In this document: positions 11,010 to 22,243 of the stretch, one piece after another
Numbering within the stretch: position 1 is the first letter of the stretch
How the letters are laid out: every line of letters starts with the position of its first letter
Source: Streptomyces actinomycinicus
Lineage (GTDB): Bacteria > Actinomycetota > Actinomycetes > Streptomycetales > Streptomycetaceae
Assembly (NCBI RefSeq): GCF_016741775.1
Contig: NZ_JAERRK010000001.1
Location: 496,001-560,000, forward strand
Reading direction: 5' to 3'
DNA: 64,000 nt
Made by a program: the position numbers and the translations under genes
Notes under the pieces: generated by a model
Database searches by the model: none
Seen by the model: the letters and a program-made list of their open reading frames with translations, nothing else
Told to the model about the DNA's origin: nothing

Positions 11010-11870
11010 TCAGGGGTGGGTCGGGGTGGGGTGGGGGGTCATGTCCTGCAGGCCTACCACCCGTAGCAGCTGGAGTTTTTCGTGGGAGGCCGTGCCGGGG
11101 CGGGCCGTGTGGATGACGAGGTGGTGGTGGGCCTCGTGGCTGAGGAGGACCCCGCAGTCCAGTTCCAGCAGGCCCACCACGGGGTGCAGGAACCGCTTCG
11201 TGGCCGGTCGCCGCAGGGACACCTCGTGTTCGTCCCAGAGACGGGCGAACTCCTCGCTGGCCGCCCGGAGTTCCGCCGCCAGCGCGGCCGGCACCGGGTC
11301 GTCGGGGCGGGCCGCGGCCACCGCGCGGAGGGCGGCCACATGATCGTGGGCGTGTCGCGGCAGGTCCTCGGGCGGGAAGAGGGCGCGGGCCGTGGGGTCC
11401 AGGAAGAAGCGGCGGGTCAGGTTCCGCTCGCGCGGCGGGCGGGCCGACGCGTCGCCGACCAGCGCCTTGGCCAGCGCGTTCTGCGCCAGCACCTCGCCGC
11501 AGTCCGTGACCACCTGCGCCGGTGAGTCGTACAGCCGGTCGAGGACCAGCAGCAGACCGGGTCTGACGTGGGCTGAGGACGTGTCCCGGCGCGGCGGCTC
11601 CTCGCCCGTCAGGTGGAAGAGATGGTCCCGTTCGTCGTCGGTCAGGCGCAGCGCGCGGGCCAGCGCGGCGAGCATCTGGCGGGACGGCCGCGGGCCGCGG
11701 GACTGTTCCAGGCGGGTGTAGTAGTCGACCGACATCCCGGCCAGCGACGCCACCTCCTCCCGGCGCAGTCCGGGCGTGCGGCGGCGGGCGCCGGGCGCCA
11801 GGCCCACGTCGGACGGTTCCAGGCGGGCGCGGCCACGGCGCAGGAAGTCGGCGAGTTCGGCTCGGTTCAC
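11010..11870 (-). CDS. XRE-family regulator with MmyB-like domain (second copy)
   Basis: 286 residues. The HTH region RRRTPGLRREEVASLAGMSVDYYTRLEQSRG is followed by a C-terminal ligand domain (AQVVTDCGEVLAQNALAKALVG and FLHPVVGLLELDCGVLLS). The GTG at 11870 gives the usual family start MNRAELADFLRRGRARLEP, but its ribosome site lies very close, so GTGs at 11891 or 11894 remain possible. It is divergent from the SDR gene at 12005, which it probably controls. It is related in architecture to the regulators at 3547 and 50770. Confidence 0.85.
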   Translation of the reverse strand: MNRAELADFLRRGRARLEPSDVGLAPGARRRTPGLRREEVASLAGMSVDYYTRLEQSRGPRPSRQMLAALARALRLTDDERDHLFHLTGEEPPRRDTSSAHVRPGLLLVLDRLYDSPAQVVTDCGEVLAQNALAKALVGDASARPPRERNLTRRFFLDPTARALFPPEDLPRHAHDHVAALRAVAAARPDDPVPAALAAELRAASEEFARLWDEHEVSLRRPATKRFLHPVVGLLELDCGVLLSHEAHHHLVIHTARPGTASHEKLQLLRVVGLQDMTPHPTPTHP

Positions 11871-12004
11871 CTCCCCAGGCTGCGGCACCACGGCCGGCTT
11901 ATCCAGGGACTGTCGATCCCCTGATCGGAAGGTCTCTCCCGTCGTGCCCGTCGGCGGCCGAGGCTGGAGCACCGAAGCGAGGTCCGACCGAGAGGAACAC
12001 CATC

Positions 12005-12850
12005 ATGCTGACCCTGGTCACCGGCGCCACCGGACAGGTGGGGCGGGGTTTCGTCCCCCGGCTGCTCGGGCAGGCCCGGCCCGGCGAGCGCGTACGGGTG
12101 ATCGTCCGGGACGAGTCCCGGGCCGCCGCCCTCGCCGAGCGCGGCGCCGAGGTCGTCGTCGGCGATCTGCGCGACGCCGACGTCCTCGGCAAGGCGCTGA
12201 CCGGAGCGGACGCCGTCGTCAACATCGCGGCCTCCTTCCGGGGCGTGCCCGACGAGGAGATGCGGGCCGTCAACCGGGACGCCGCACTCGAGCTGGGCCG
12301 CGCCGCCCTCGCCTGCGGGGTACGCCGGTTCGTACAGGCCAGCACCATCCTGGTGTACGGCCTCGGCCGCGGACGGCCGCACGTCGAGGACGATCCGACC
12401 GTGCCGGGCGGCCCGATGTGGATGACGTACCCGGAGTCCAAGGAGGAGGCCGAGCGCGGGCTGCTCGCGCTGGACGGCCTCGACGTGCGGGTGGGCCGTC
12501 TCGGCTTCGTCTACGGCGAGGGCGATCCGCACCTGCCGGGCATCACCCGCTGGACCGCGCGGCAGCCGGCCACCAAGCGGCACCACCTGGTGCACGTCGC
12601 CGACGTCGCCCAGGGCCTGCTGCGCCTGCTGCACGCCCCCGGCGCCGGCGGCAGGATCTACAACATCGCCGACGACGCCCCGGTCACGGTGCTGGAGATC
12701 CACCGGCTCCTCGGCGTGGAGCCGCCGGCGGACGGGCCCGACGACGACCCCTGGTACGGCATCGCCTCCACCGACCGCATCCGCCGCGAACTGGGCTACC
12801 GGCCGCTGTACCCGACCCTCTGGGCGGCCCGCGACGCCGGGGCGCTCTGA
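12005..12850 (+). CDS. NAD(P)-dependent oxidoreductase, extended SDR / epimerase family
   Basis: 281 residues. The N-terminal Rossmann motif TGATGQVGRGF marks an extended SDR. GDLRDADVL is the acidic strand end that contacts the adenine ring. The catalytic pair appears as YPESK (Y-x3-K), preceded by a Ser/Thr-rich strand (VQASTILVYG). The C-terminal substrate domain includes YNIADDAPVTVLEIHRLLG. Substrate unknown; members act on nucleotide sugars, terpenoids or phenylpropanoids. It is transcribed away from the MmyB-type regulator and converges on an MFS gene one base downstream, so the 3' ends abut. Confidence 0.83.
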   Translation: MLTLVTGATGQVGRGFVPRLLGQARPGERVRVIVRDESRAAALAERGAEVVVGDLRDADVLGKALTGADAVVNIAASFRGVPDEEMRAVNRDAALELGRAALACGVRRFVQASTILVYGLGRGRPHVEDDPTVPGGPMWMTYPESKEEAERGLLALDGLDVRVGRLGFVYGEGDPHLPGITRWTARQPATKRHHLVHVADVAQGLLRLLHAPGAGGRIYNIADDAPVTVLEIHRLLGVEPPADGPDDDPWYGIASTDRIRRELGYRPLYPTLWAARDAGAL

Positions 12851-12851
12851 G

Positions 12852-14105
12852 CTATTCGACCCCTCTGATCCTGCCCACGAGCACCGCCCCGCCCAGCCCG
12901 GTCAGCGCCGCCACCAGGTACAGCACGCGGTAGCCGCCGAGGTGGGTGACGACCGGCGCGGCCAGGGCGGGGGCGGCGACCTGGGGGAGGGCGTTGGCGA
13001 TGTTGATCATGCCGAGGTCCTTGCCCCGGTCCAGCGCCGTCGGCAGGACGTCCGTCATCAGCGCGAAGTCGACGGACGTGAAGACACCGAAGCCGACCCC
13101 GAGCACGGCCGACGCCACGATCGCGCCCGGCCAGGTCTGCCAGCCGGCCAGGGCCGCCGTCGCCACGGCCATCAGCACGCCCGACCAGACGACGAACGGC
13201 TTGCGCCGGCCCACCCGGTCCGACCAGATCCCGCCCGCCAACACCGTCGCCATCAGCGTCACGCCGTTGACCGCGGTGAGGACCAGGACGCCTTGCTCGG
13301 GGTCGGCTCGGTGCAGGCGGTCGCGCAGGTAGTAGAGGAGGTACAGCAGGACCAGGGAGTTGCCGAGGTTGATGAGGAACCGGGTCAGCCAGGCCCAGGC
13401 CAGGTCGGGGTGGCGGCGCGGGCTGAGCCGGAACCCGGCGAGGAACCCCCGCCAGGACCAGGCCGGCCGGTCCGCCCGGGCCAGCGGCAGATCCGCGTAC
13501 CGCAGGACGTACGGCAGCACGCCCGCCACCGTGAACACCGCGCACGCCGTGTACCCGGCACGGGTCCCGCCGGCGAGCGTGGCCAGCCCCGTGCCTCCGA
13601 CCACGCCCAGGATCTGCGCCGCGCCCAGCCAGCCGCCCACCCTGCCGCGCTGGAGCCGCGGCACCCGGTCCGGCACGGCCGCGGTGACCGCGGCGAAGGC
13701 CGCGTTCAGCGTGAGCTGCACCAGGCACCAGCCCGCTGTCATCGTCCACGGGCCGCCGGCGCCCGCGAGCAGCAGCAGTGACAGCGCACCGCCCGCCGTC
13801 CCGGCCACGATCCACGGGGTACGGCGGCCCCGGCGGGCGGTGGTCCGGTCCGACAGGGCGCCGAAGAGCGGGTTCGCGAGCAGCGACACCACGGCGCCGG
13901 CGCCGGTCACCCACGCCAGCAGTGTCTCCTTCGGCATCCCGGCGCCGGGTGCGAAGTCCTTCGCCTGGGCGGCGAGCAGGATCTGCAGCGGGCCGAACCA
14001 GCCCACCCAGACGGCCCCGTTGGCCAGTGCCAGAGCCGCCGTCCAGCCCCGGCCGACGGGGTCGACGGGTTCGGCGAGGGCGGCCGAGGCGCGGGCGGTG
14101 GTCAT
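12852..14105 (-). CDS. MFS transporter, probably for a glucoside
   Basis: 417 residues with about 12 membrane segments. GALSDRTTARRGRRTPWIVAG is the loop 2-3 motif with the double R-R typical of glycoside/sugar MFS symporters, and GGIWSDRVGRRKPFV repeats it in the second half. Its ATG overlaps the stop of the GH1 beta-glucosidase (ATGA at 14102-14105), so the two are translationally coupled and probably import and then hydrolyse the same glucoside. Substrate is an inference from this pairing. Confidence 0.82.
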   Translation of the reverse strand: MTTARASAALAEPVDPVGRGWTAALALANGAVWVGWFGPLQILLAAQAKDFAPGAGMPKETLLAWVTGAGAVVSLLANPLFGALSDRTTARRGRRTPWIVAGTAGGALSLLLLAGAGGPWTMTAGWCLVQLTLNAAFAAVTAAVPDRVPRLQRGRVGGWLGAAQILGVVGGTGLATLAGGTRAGYTACAVFTVAGVLPYVLRYADLPLARADRPAWSWRGFLAGFRLSPRRHPDLAWAWLTRFLINLGNSLVLLYLLYYLRDRLHRADPEQGVLVLTAVNGVTLMATVLAGGIWSDRVGRRKPFVVWSGVLMAVATAALAGWQTWPGAIVASAVLGVGFGVFTSVDFALMTDVLPTALDRGKDLGMINIANALPQVAAPALAAPVVTHLGGYRVLYLVAALTGLGGAVLVGRIRGVE

Positions 14106-15415
14106 CTGCGGTCCCGCAGGAGGTCCCTGAACCAGTGGTAGGAGGCCTTAGGGGTGCGCTCCAGCGTCTCGAAATCGACGTGCACCAGGCCGAACCGGCG
14201 GGCGTACCCCTCCGCCCACTCGAAGTTGTCCATCAGGGACCACACGAAGTAGCCGCGTACGTCGACGCCGGCCTCGACCGCCCGGTGCAGGGCCCGGATG
14301 TGTCCGTCGAGGTAGGCGATCCGCTCCTGGTCGTCGATGCCCTCGTAGGAGCAGCCGTTCTCGGTGATGACGACCGGCGGGAGCCGCTCGCCGTACCGTT
14401 CCCGGAACCCGGTGAGCAGTTCGGTCAGCGCCTCGGGCACGACCGGCCAGCCGAAGTCGGTCACCGGCCGGTCCTCGATCTCCCGCAGCGAGAAGGGGAG
14501 TTCCGCGGGGAGTGGCAGGCCCCCGTACTCGGCGTCACCGCCGCCGGGAGCGCCCACGCGGGTCGGGGCGTAGTAGTTGATGCCGTACCAGTCGACCGGC
14601 TCGGAGATGACCTCGAGGTCCTCCCGCACGTCGCCCGGCATCAAGTCGCCCATGCCCTCCGGGTACTCGCCGAGGATGACCGGCTCGGCGAACAGCCGGT
14701 TGAGCAGGACGTCGTAGAAGCCGGCCGCCTCCAGGTCCGCCTGTTCCCGCGAGGCGGGCCAGGTCGGGCCGTGCGAGTTGGCGATGCCGATGTCGCCCGC
14801 ACCGGCCGCGCGCAGCGCCCGTACGGCCAGGCCGTGGGCCAGCAACTGGTGGTGGGCGACCGGGAGCGCGTCGAAGAGCAGTTGCCGGCCGGGGGCGTGG
14901 GCGCCCAGCGCGTGGCCCAGCAGGGTGTGTTCGGCGGGTTCGTTGAGGGTGATCCACTTCCGCACCCGGTCGCCGAGCCGCTCGGCGACCACGGACACGT
15001 AGTCGGCGAACCGGGCCGCCGTGTCGCGTTCCAGCCAGTCCAGCGAGGCGGGCAGGTCCCAGTGGAAGAGGGTCGGCACCGGCCGTACGCCCGCCGCGCA
15101 CAGCTCGTCGACCAGCCGGTCGTAGAAATCGAGGCCGCCGGGGGAGTTCACCCGGGGCCAGGAGACCGAGAACCGGTACGCGTCCACGCCGAGGCCGGCG
15201 AGGAGCGCCACGTCCTCGGGGTAGCGGTGGTAGTGGTCGCAGGCCACGGCCGCCGTCGAGCCGTCCTTCACCCGCCCGGGCCCGGCCGTGAACACGTCCC
15301 ACACGGACGGCTCGCGCTCCTCGGCCGCTCCCTCGATCTGATGGGCCGAGGTCGACACGCCCCACAGGAAGCCGGCGGGGAACCGGGGGACCGGGTTGAC
15401 TGCGTCAGTCGCCAT
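14102..15415 (-). CDS. GH1 beta-glucosidase
   Basis: 437 residues, a normal single-domain GH1 length, no signal peptide, so cytoplasmic. The N-terminal signature FPAGFLWGVSTSAHQIEGA is present. The acid/base Glu159 lies in TLNEP and the nucleophile Glu352 in ITENG. It should cleave terminal beta-linked glucose (cellobiose or plant and microbial glucosides) by the retaining mechanism. The start at ATG 15415 directly precedes the conserved N-terminus. It is first in an operon with the MFS transporter. No GntR or LacI regulator is adjacent. Confidence 0.93.
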   Translation of the reverse strand: MATDAVNPVPRFPAGFLWGVSTSAHQIEGAAEEREPSVWDVFTAGPGRVKDGSTAAVACDHYHRYPEDVALLAGLGVDAYRFSVSWPRVNSPGGLDFYDRLVDELCAAGVRPVPTLFHWDLPASLDWLERDTAARFADYVSVVAERLGDRVRKWITLNEPAEHTLLGHALGAHAPGRQLLFDALPVAHHQLLAHGLAVRALRAAGAGDIGIANSHGPTWPASREQADLEAAGFYDVLLNRLFAEPVILGEYPEGMGDLMPGDVREDLEVISEPVDWYGINYYAPTRVGAPGGGDAEYGGLPLPAELPFSLREIEDRPVTDFGWPVVPEALTELLTGFRERYGERLPPVVITENGCSYEGIDDQERIAYLDGHIRALHRAVEAGVDVRGYFVWSLMDNFEWAEGYARRFGLVHVDFETLERTPKASYHWFRDLLRDRR

Positions 15416-15522
15416 GGCCGGATCATCCGTACCCCCGGTAACATAAGTCAACGCCCGTGCGTGAAACGCCAGTTGCGCTGACCGTCCAGGATCACCGGCG
15501 GCCCGCGCGAACCCGCCTCCTG

Positions 15523-15601
15523 CCGCGCGCCGGGCACCCGCCTCCGGCCGCGCGCCGGGCTCCCCACCCGCCAGGCGCCCCACTCCGGCCGCGCGCCGGG
15601 C
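15523..15601. repeat. Three copies of a 13-base GC repeat
   Basis: CCGCGCGCCGGGC occurs at 15523-15535, 15548-15560 and 15589-15601 in the 196-base gap between the emfourin-like gene and the GH1 operon. The rest of the gap shows no gene. Possibly slippage-derived; no function evident. Confidence 0.55.
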
Positions 15602-15611
15602 GCCGTGCCCG

Positions 15612-15878
15612 CTAGGCGCCCTCCTTCAGTACGCGTGACACCAGCTCCCGCTGTTCCTCGGTCAGGCGGGGGTCCGCCGCGTACACCGTGCGGCCGTCCA
15701 CGGTGATCTCGTAGGAGAAGCCGTCCGGGACCCCCGCCGGAGGTGTGTCCCGGCCGGACGCGAGGGCGCGTTCGGCCAGGGTCTGCCACTCGTGGGCGTC
15801 CGGCCGGGCCGAGGTGTCCACCTCGGCCCGGCGCTCGATGCCCGCGAAACCGCCCGTGCGCCGTACTCGGATACGCAT
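15612..15878 (-). CDS. Emfourin-like protease inhibitor
   Basis: 88 residues, no signal peptide. The beginning MRIRVRRTGGFAGI and the central LASGRDTPPAGVPDGFSYEITVDG, ending LTEEQRELVSRVLKEG, fit the emfourin family, small proteins that inhibit protealysin-like M4 proteases. It lies 21 bases behind the M4 protease gene on the same strand, the context in which such inhibitors are found. The likely role is to keep the cytoplasmic or co-released protease in check. The family call rests on context and recalled motif, with no direct test of inhibition. Confidence 0.75.
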   Translation of the reverse strand: MRIRVRRTGGFAGIERRAEVDTSARPDAHEWQTLAERALASGRDTPPAGVPDGFSYEITVDGRTVYAADPRLTEEQRELVSRVLKEGA

Positions 15879-15899
15879 GGGTCTCTGTGTAGTACGGAA

Positions 15900-16970
15900 C
15901 TACAGCGTCCGCACCCCCACCTGTTCCCACGCCTTCTGCACGGCCTGGAGTTCGTCCCCGGCGCCGTACCGCTCCCGGGCCGCCTTCACGGTCAGCGTGG
16001 CGAAGTCGGCGAACAGGGCCTTCTCCTTCAGGTCGCCGCCGGTCAGCACGTCGTACCAGATCTGGCCGGCCTTCTCCCAGGCGTAGCCGCCGAGGGCCGT
16101 GGCGGCCAGGTAGAAGGCGTGGTTGGGGATGCCGGAGTTGATGTGCACGCCGCCGTTGTCGCGGCCGGTGCGGACGTAGGCGTCCATGGTCGCCGGCTGC
16201 GGGTCCTTGCCGAGGACGTCGTCGTCGTACGCCGTGCCCGGAGCCTTCATCGAGCGCAGGGCGGTGCCGGTGACCCGCGGGGCGAGGAGCCCGGCGCCGA
16301 TCAGCCAGTCGGCCTCGGCGGCGGTCTGGCCGAGCGTGTACTGCTTGATCAGCGAGCCGAAGACGTCGGAGAGGGACTCGTTGAGCGCGCCGGGCTGGCC
16401 GAAGTAGGTCAGGTTCGCGGTGTGCTGGGTGACGCCGTGGGTCAGTTCGTGCCCGATGACGTCGACCGGGATGGTGAAGTCGAGGAAGATCTCGTTGTCG
16501 CCGTCCCCGAACACCATCTGCTCGCCGTTCCAGAAGGCGTTGTCGTAGCCCTCGCCGAAGTGCACGGTGGCGTCCAGCGGCAGCCCGTCGTCGTCGATGG
16601 AGTGCCGGCCGTACGCCTTCAGGTACAGCTCGAAGGTGGCGCCGAGGCCCGCGTAGGCGCGGTTGACGGTGGCGTCGGAGCCGGCCTCGGAGCCTTCCTC
16701 GCGGACCTTGGTGCCGGGCAGGTCCTGGGCGTGCTCGGCGTCGTAGACGGTGCGGTGCGGCCGGTCGGCGGCGGCGCCGGCCGGCGGGGCGACGGCGGGA
16801 GCACCGATGACCGTGGTCAGGCGGCGCTTGGTGCGCTGGTAGGCGTCGTGCTCCAGGGACCGGCGGGCCGGGCCGGAGAGCGCGGGGTCCTCGTTGCGGG
16901 CGAGCTTGTCGAGGACGTGCGGCGGCACGATCGTGCAGAAGACGGGCTCGAAGCCCCCGTTGGTGGTCAT
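15900..16970 (-). CDS. Protealysin-like M4 metalloprotease
   Basis: 356 residues, short for an M4 enzyme. There is no classical signal peptide. The N-terminus has the short protealysin propeptide motif (FCTIVPPHVLDKLA) in place of the long FTP/PepSY propeptide of thermolysin. Zinc ligands are His174, His178 (HELTH) and Glu198 (LNESLSD); Glu175 is catalytic and His276 (GVHINSG) is the transition-state His. It likely acts inside the cell or leaves it by an unusual route. ATG 16970 is preferred, with an AGG about ten bases upstream; a GTG at 17006 would add 12 residues and overlap the palindrome. The inhibitor gene follows. Confidence 0.92.
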   Translation of the reverse strand: MTTNGGFEPVFCTIVPPHVLDKLARNEDPALSGPARRSLEHDAYQRTKRRLTTVIGAPAVAPPAGAAADRPHRTVYDAEHAQDLPGTKVREEGSEAGSDATVNRAYAGLGATFELYLKAYGRHSIDDDGLPLDATVHFGEGYDNAFWNGEQMVFGDGDNEIFLDFTIPVDVIGHELTHGVTQHTANLTYFGQPGALNESLSDVFGSLIKQYTLGQTAAEADWLIGAGLLAPRVTGTALRSMKAPGTAYDDDVLGKDPQPATMDAYVRTGRDNGGVHINSGIPNHAFYLAATALGGYAWEKAGQIWYDVLTGGDLKEKALFADFATLTVKAARERYGAGDELQAVQKAWEQVGVRTL

Positions 16971-16990
16971 GCCCGGCACCTTTGCACTGT

Positions 16991-17006
16991 GTGACACGAG
17001 TGTCAC
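16991..17006. promoter_or_regulatory. Palindrome upstream of the M4 protease
   Basis: GTGACAC-GA-GTGTCAC, a perfect 7-2-7 inverted repeat ending about 20 bases before the protease start. Position and symmetry suggest an operator for an unidentified repressor. Binding protein unknown. Confidence 0.45.
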
Positions 17007-17174
17007 TAGCTGCCACCATGATTGGTGAAATACCGGGACACGGAACGCAACGCTCCGTGACCCTGTGCTAGGGCGATGTGGTGCAGCGCACTATTTGTCC
17101 CTTTTCGTCCCCCGGTCCCGCATACTGGGACAGGCCCGCGCACCCGGACCGGCTCGGCTAGGCTGCGGAACATC

Positions 17175-19025
<1,851 letters not shown>

Positions 19026-19135
19026 CGGAGCGCCCCGCCGGGGACGCGGCCGGAGGCCCGCCCGCCGCACCGCCGTCCTGGCGGCCGCGCGGTTCCCCGC
19101 GTCCCCCGGGCAGGCCGTCGCGCTCGGCGTCCACT

Positions 19136-19168
19136 GGTCCTGCCCACCGTCCACCGGTGGGCAGGACC
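19136..19168. terminator. Hairpin terminator after leuA
   Basis: Perfect 14-base arms (GGTCCTGCCCACCG and its complement) around a 5-base loop, followed by TGTCTATTT. It lies in the 272-base gap between leuA and the TerB gene, which shows no gene. Confidence 0.75.
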
Positions 19169-19297
19169 TGTCTATTTCCGGCCATCGTGCCCCGCAGATC
19201 ACGGAAAGGTCTCTTACGGGGTACTGACTCAGCCTCCGGGATGTGGCTAACATCACGCCAGCGCGGCGATGTTGCCGTGCGGTTACGGAGGTGCGAC

Positions 19298-19993
19298 GTG
19301 CTGCCAGTACGGGGACGAGACGACCGTGCCGCCAGGGCTGCGCGCATCCTGGGCGTCCACACCGCGTGGACACCCGTCGGGGACGGCGAGTTCTTCTGCC
19401 CCGGCTGCGGCGGAGACCGCAACTACCAGCGGCTCACCGGGCGCCGCCGGCTCACCCTGCTGGGCGTGCCCCTGCTGGCACGCGGGACCACCGGACCGGT
19501 CGTGGAGTGCGCCGCCTGCCGCTCCCACTACGGCACCGACGTCCTGGACCACCCCACCACCCGCCGCTTCTCCGCGATGCTCCGGGACGCCGTGCACACC
19601 GTCGCCCTCGCCGTCCTCGCCGCGGGCGGCACCGGCTCCCGCACAGCCCTGGAGACGGCCGCCACCGCGGTCCGCGCGGCCGGTCTCGCCGACTGCACGG
19701 AGGACCAGCTGGCCGCCCTGGTCGAGGCGCTCGCCGCGGACACCGGCCGCTTCTTCGAGCAGCCGGGCGGCGCCGGCCTGACCATAGAGCTGCACGAGGC
19801 CCTGGACCCGCTCGCCCCGCACCTCGCCCCGGCCGGCCGCGAGTCCCTGCTCCTGCAGGCCGCCCGCATCGCCCTCGCCGACGGCCCCTACACCCCCGCC
19901 GAACGCGACGCCCTCAGGACCGTCGGCGCGGCCCTCACCATCTGCTCCGACGACGTGACCCGGCTGCTGGCGGCGGCGCGTACACCCTCCTGA
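19298..19993 (+). CDS. Zinc-ribbon and TerB-like domain protein
   Basis: 231 residues. An N-terminal zinc ribbon has CPGCGGDRNYQRL and later VECAACRSHYG, two C-x2-C pairs. The remainder is alpha-helical with the TerB-like pattern: ALETAATAVRAAGL near residue 125 and AARIALADGPYTPAERDALRTVGAALTI near 190. TerB domains often link membrane or phage-defence and tellurite-resistance modules; no ter genes are nearby. The GTG at 19298 has GGAGG six bases upstream (19286-19290). Function is not clear beyond the domain call. Confidence 0.8.
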   Translation: MLPVRGRDDRAARAARILGVHTAWTPVGDGEFFCPGCGGDRNYQRLTGRRRLTLLGVPLLARGTTGPVVECAACRSHYGTDVLDHPTTRRFSAMLRDAVHTVALAVLAAGGTGSRTALETAATAVRAAGLADCTEDQLAALVEALAADTGRFFEQPGGAGLTIELHEALDPLAPHLAPAGRESLLLQAARIALADGPYTPAERDALRTVGAALTICSDDVTRLLAAARTPS

Positions 19994-20130
19994 TACTCCC
20001 GCGGGAGTAACACCCCGGACGGGTCACCCCCGGCAGTAGCCCCCAACTCGCCCCCGAGCCCGACGAACCCGCCCCCGCGCACCGGAAGCCTGGAACCGGA
20101 CCAGACGACCGACCGGAGGGAGATTCGTCC

Positions 20131-22212
20131 ATGGGGGCCGCGAGGAAAGACAGACGGCGCAGGCGGGCCGTGCCCTGGGCGGTGTTCGGGCTGTGGGTGG
20201 CCGCACTGCTGCTCGTCGGGCCGTTCGCCGGGAAGTTCGGCGACGTCCAGCAGAACCGGTCGGTGGACTACCTGCCCGACAGCGCCGACTCCACCCGGGT
20301 CGCCCGCATCCAGGACGAGCTGCCGGGCGGGCAGGCCACCGACCTGGTCCTCGTGTACCACCGCGACGGCGGGCTCACCGCCGCCGACCGGGCCAGGGCC
20401 GCAGGACAGATCGCCGAGATCCGGCGGACGTACCCGCTCACGGGCAGCCCCGCCGCCGTCCCGTCCCGCGACGGCAGCACCCTCATGTACCCCGTCTCCA
20501 GCACACAGCCCGGCCAGGACGACGACAAGCGGGACGCGTTCGTCGACGGCGTCCGGGACATCGCGGACGGCGGCGCGGGGCTGAGCGTCGAGGTCGGCGG
20601 CCCCGGGGCGCTCAGCGCCGACATGGGCAAGGTGTTCGGCAGCATCGACGGCACCCTGCTCTACACCACCCTCGGCGTGGTCACCGTCCTGCTCGTCCTG
20701 ATCTACCGCAGCCCCTTCCTGTGGCTCGTGCCGCTCGCCGTCGCCGGGGTCGCCGCCGGCCTGGCCATGGCCGCCGCCTACGGCCTCCACGAGGCCTTCG
20801 ACGTCACCGTCACCGGCCAGAGCGGCGGCGTGATGACCGTCCTCGTGCTCGGCGCGGGCACCGACTACGCCCTGCTGCTCATCTCCCGCTACCGCGAGGA
20901 GCTACGGCGCCACGAGCGGCCCTACGACGCCATGCGCGCCGCGCTGCGCGGGTGCGGGCCGGCGATCCTCGCCTCCTCCGGCACCGTGGCGGCCGGACTG
21001 CTCTGCCTGCTCGCCGCCGACCTCAACAGCAGCAGCGGCATGGGCCCGGTCGGCACCGTGGGCGTGCTCGCGGCCCTCGTCGCGATGACCACGCTGCTGC
21101 CCGCACTGCTCGTCCTGCTCGGCCGCCGGGTGTTCTGGCCGCTGGTCCCGGCCTTCGGCAGCGAGCCCAGGACGCGACGGTCCCTGTTCGCGGCGATGGG
21201 CGGCTCCGCCACCCGGCGGCCCGCCGCCGTCCTGGCCGGCGGTGCCGTCCTCCTCGGCGCGCTCGCCCTGGGCGCCCTCGCGCTGCCCGGCACGCTCCGG
21301 CAGGAGGACTCCTTCACCGAGAAACCCGAGTCGATCACCGCCGGCCAGACCCTGGCCCGCGCCTACCCCGGGCACAGCAGCCGGCCCGTCACCGTCATCG
21401 CCCCCACCGCACAGGCCGGCGCCGTACTCGCCGAGGCCCGGGCGACGGACGGCGTGGCACAGGCGAAGGCCGGCCGCAGCGGGGGCGGCTGGACCGAGAT
21501 CTCCGTCTACGCCACCGCCGCCCCCGAGACGGCCGGGGAGACCCGCACCATCGAGGCCCTGCGCGACGGCCTCCACGACAGCCACGGCGCCTACGTCGGC
21601 GGACCCAGTGCCCAGCAGCTCGACCTGACCGACAGCCAGGCCAGGGACCAGCGGGTCATCGTCCCGCTCGTGCTCGCCGCCGTGTTCGTGATCCTGGTGG
21701 GACTGCTGCGCAGCCTCGTCGCGCCGCTGCTGCTGCTCGCCGCCGTGGTCGCCGTCTGGGGCGCGGCGCTCGGCCTCGGGGGACTGGCCTTCGGGCCCCT
21801 GCTCGGCTTCGCCGGCACCGACCCGGGGCTCGGGCTGCTGTCCTTCGTGTTCCTGGTGGCACTCGGCGTCGACTACGGCATCTTCCTGATGCACCGCATG
21901 CGCGAGGAGTCACTCGCCGGTGCCGGGCCGACGACGGCCGCGCTCACCGCCCTGCGCACCACCGGCGGCGTGATCGCCTCGGCCGGCGTCGTCCTCGCGG
22001 CCACGTTCGCCGTGCTCGCCACCCTGCCCCTGGTCGCGCTGGTCCAGCTCGGGTTCGTCATCGCGGTCGGCGTGCTGCTGGACACCTTCCTCGTGCGGAC
22101 GTACCTGGTGACCACGGCGAGCGTGCTGCTGGGGCGCCGGGTGTGGTGGCCGGGGCGGCTGTCGCGGGCGCCGCGGCCGCTACGGCCGCAGCGGCAGCGG
22201 GAGCCGGTGTGA
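20131..22212 (+). CDS. MMPL/RND-superfamily transporter
   Basis: 693 residues in two similar halves, each with one helix, a large extracellular domain and five further helices. The MmpL G-x-D-Y signature occurs in both: GAGTDYALLLISRYREE and GVDYGIFLMHRMREE, the Asp-Tyr pair that carries protons. Members export lipids, siderophores or hydrophobic compounds. ATG 20131 follows GGAGGGAG. A histidine kinase and response regulator follow directly (kinase start 32 bases downstream), so the three are likely one transcript and the system may sense envelope stress or the exported lipid. Confidence 0.9.
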   Translation: MGAARKDRRRRRAVPWAVFGLWVAALLLVGPFAGKFGDVQQNRSVDYLPDSADSTRVARIQDELPGGQATDLVLVYHRDGGLTAADRARAAGQIAEIRRTYPLTGSPAAVPSRDGSTLMYPVSSTQPGQDDDKRDAFVDGVRDIADGGAGLSVEVGGPGALSADMGKVFGSIDGTLLYTTLGVVTVLLVLIYRSPFLWLVPLAVAGVAAGLAMAAAYGLHEAFDVTVTGQSGGVMTVLVLGAGTDYALLLISRYREELRRHERPYDAMRAALRGCGPAILASSGTVAAGLLCLLAADLNSSSGMGPVGTVGVLAALVAMTTLLPALLVLLGRRVFWPLVPAFGSEPRTRRSLFAAMGGSATRRPAAVLAGGAVLLGALALGALALPGTLRQEDSFTEKPESITAGQTLARAYPGHSSRPVTVIAPTAQAGAVLAEARATDGVAQAKAGRSGGGWTEISVYATAAPETAGETRTIEALRDGLHDSHGAYVGGPSAQQLDLTDSQARDQRVIVPLVLAAVFVILVGLLRSLVAPLLLLAAVVAVWGAALGLGGLAFGPLLGFAGTDPGLGLLSFVFLVALGVDYGIFLMHRMREESLAGAGPTTAALTALRTTGGVIASAGVVLAATFAVLATLPLVALVQLGFVIAVGVLLDTFLVRTYLVTTASVLLGRRVWWPGRLSRAPRPLRPQRQREPV

Positions 22213-22243
22213 AGCGCCGAACGCCTGCTGGAGGATGAACCCC

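Noticed and set aside
17007-17174. Defined promoter boxes for leuA
   Set aside because: A TAGGCT lies near 17156 but no good -35 sits at suitable spacing, so no promoter was called.
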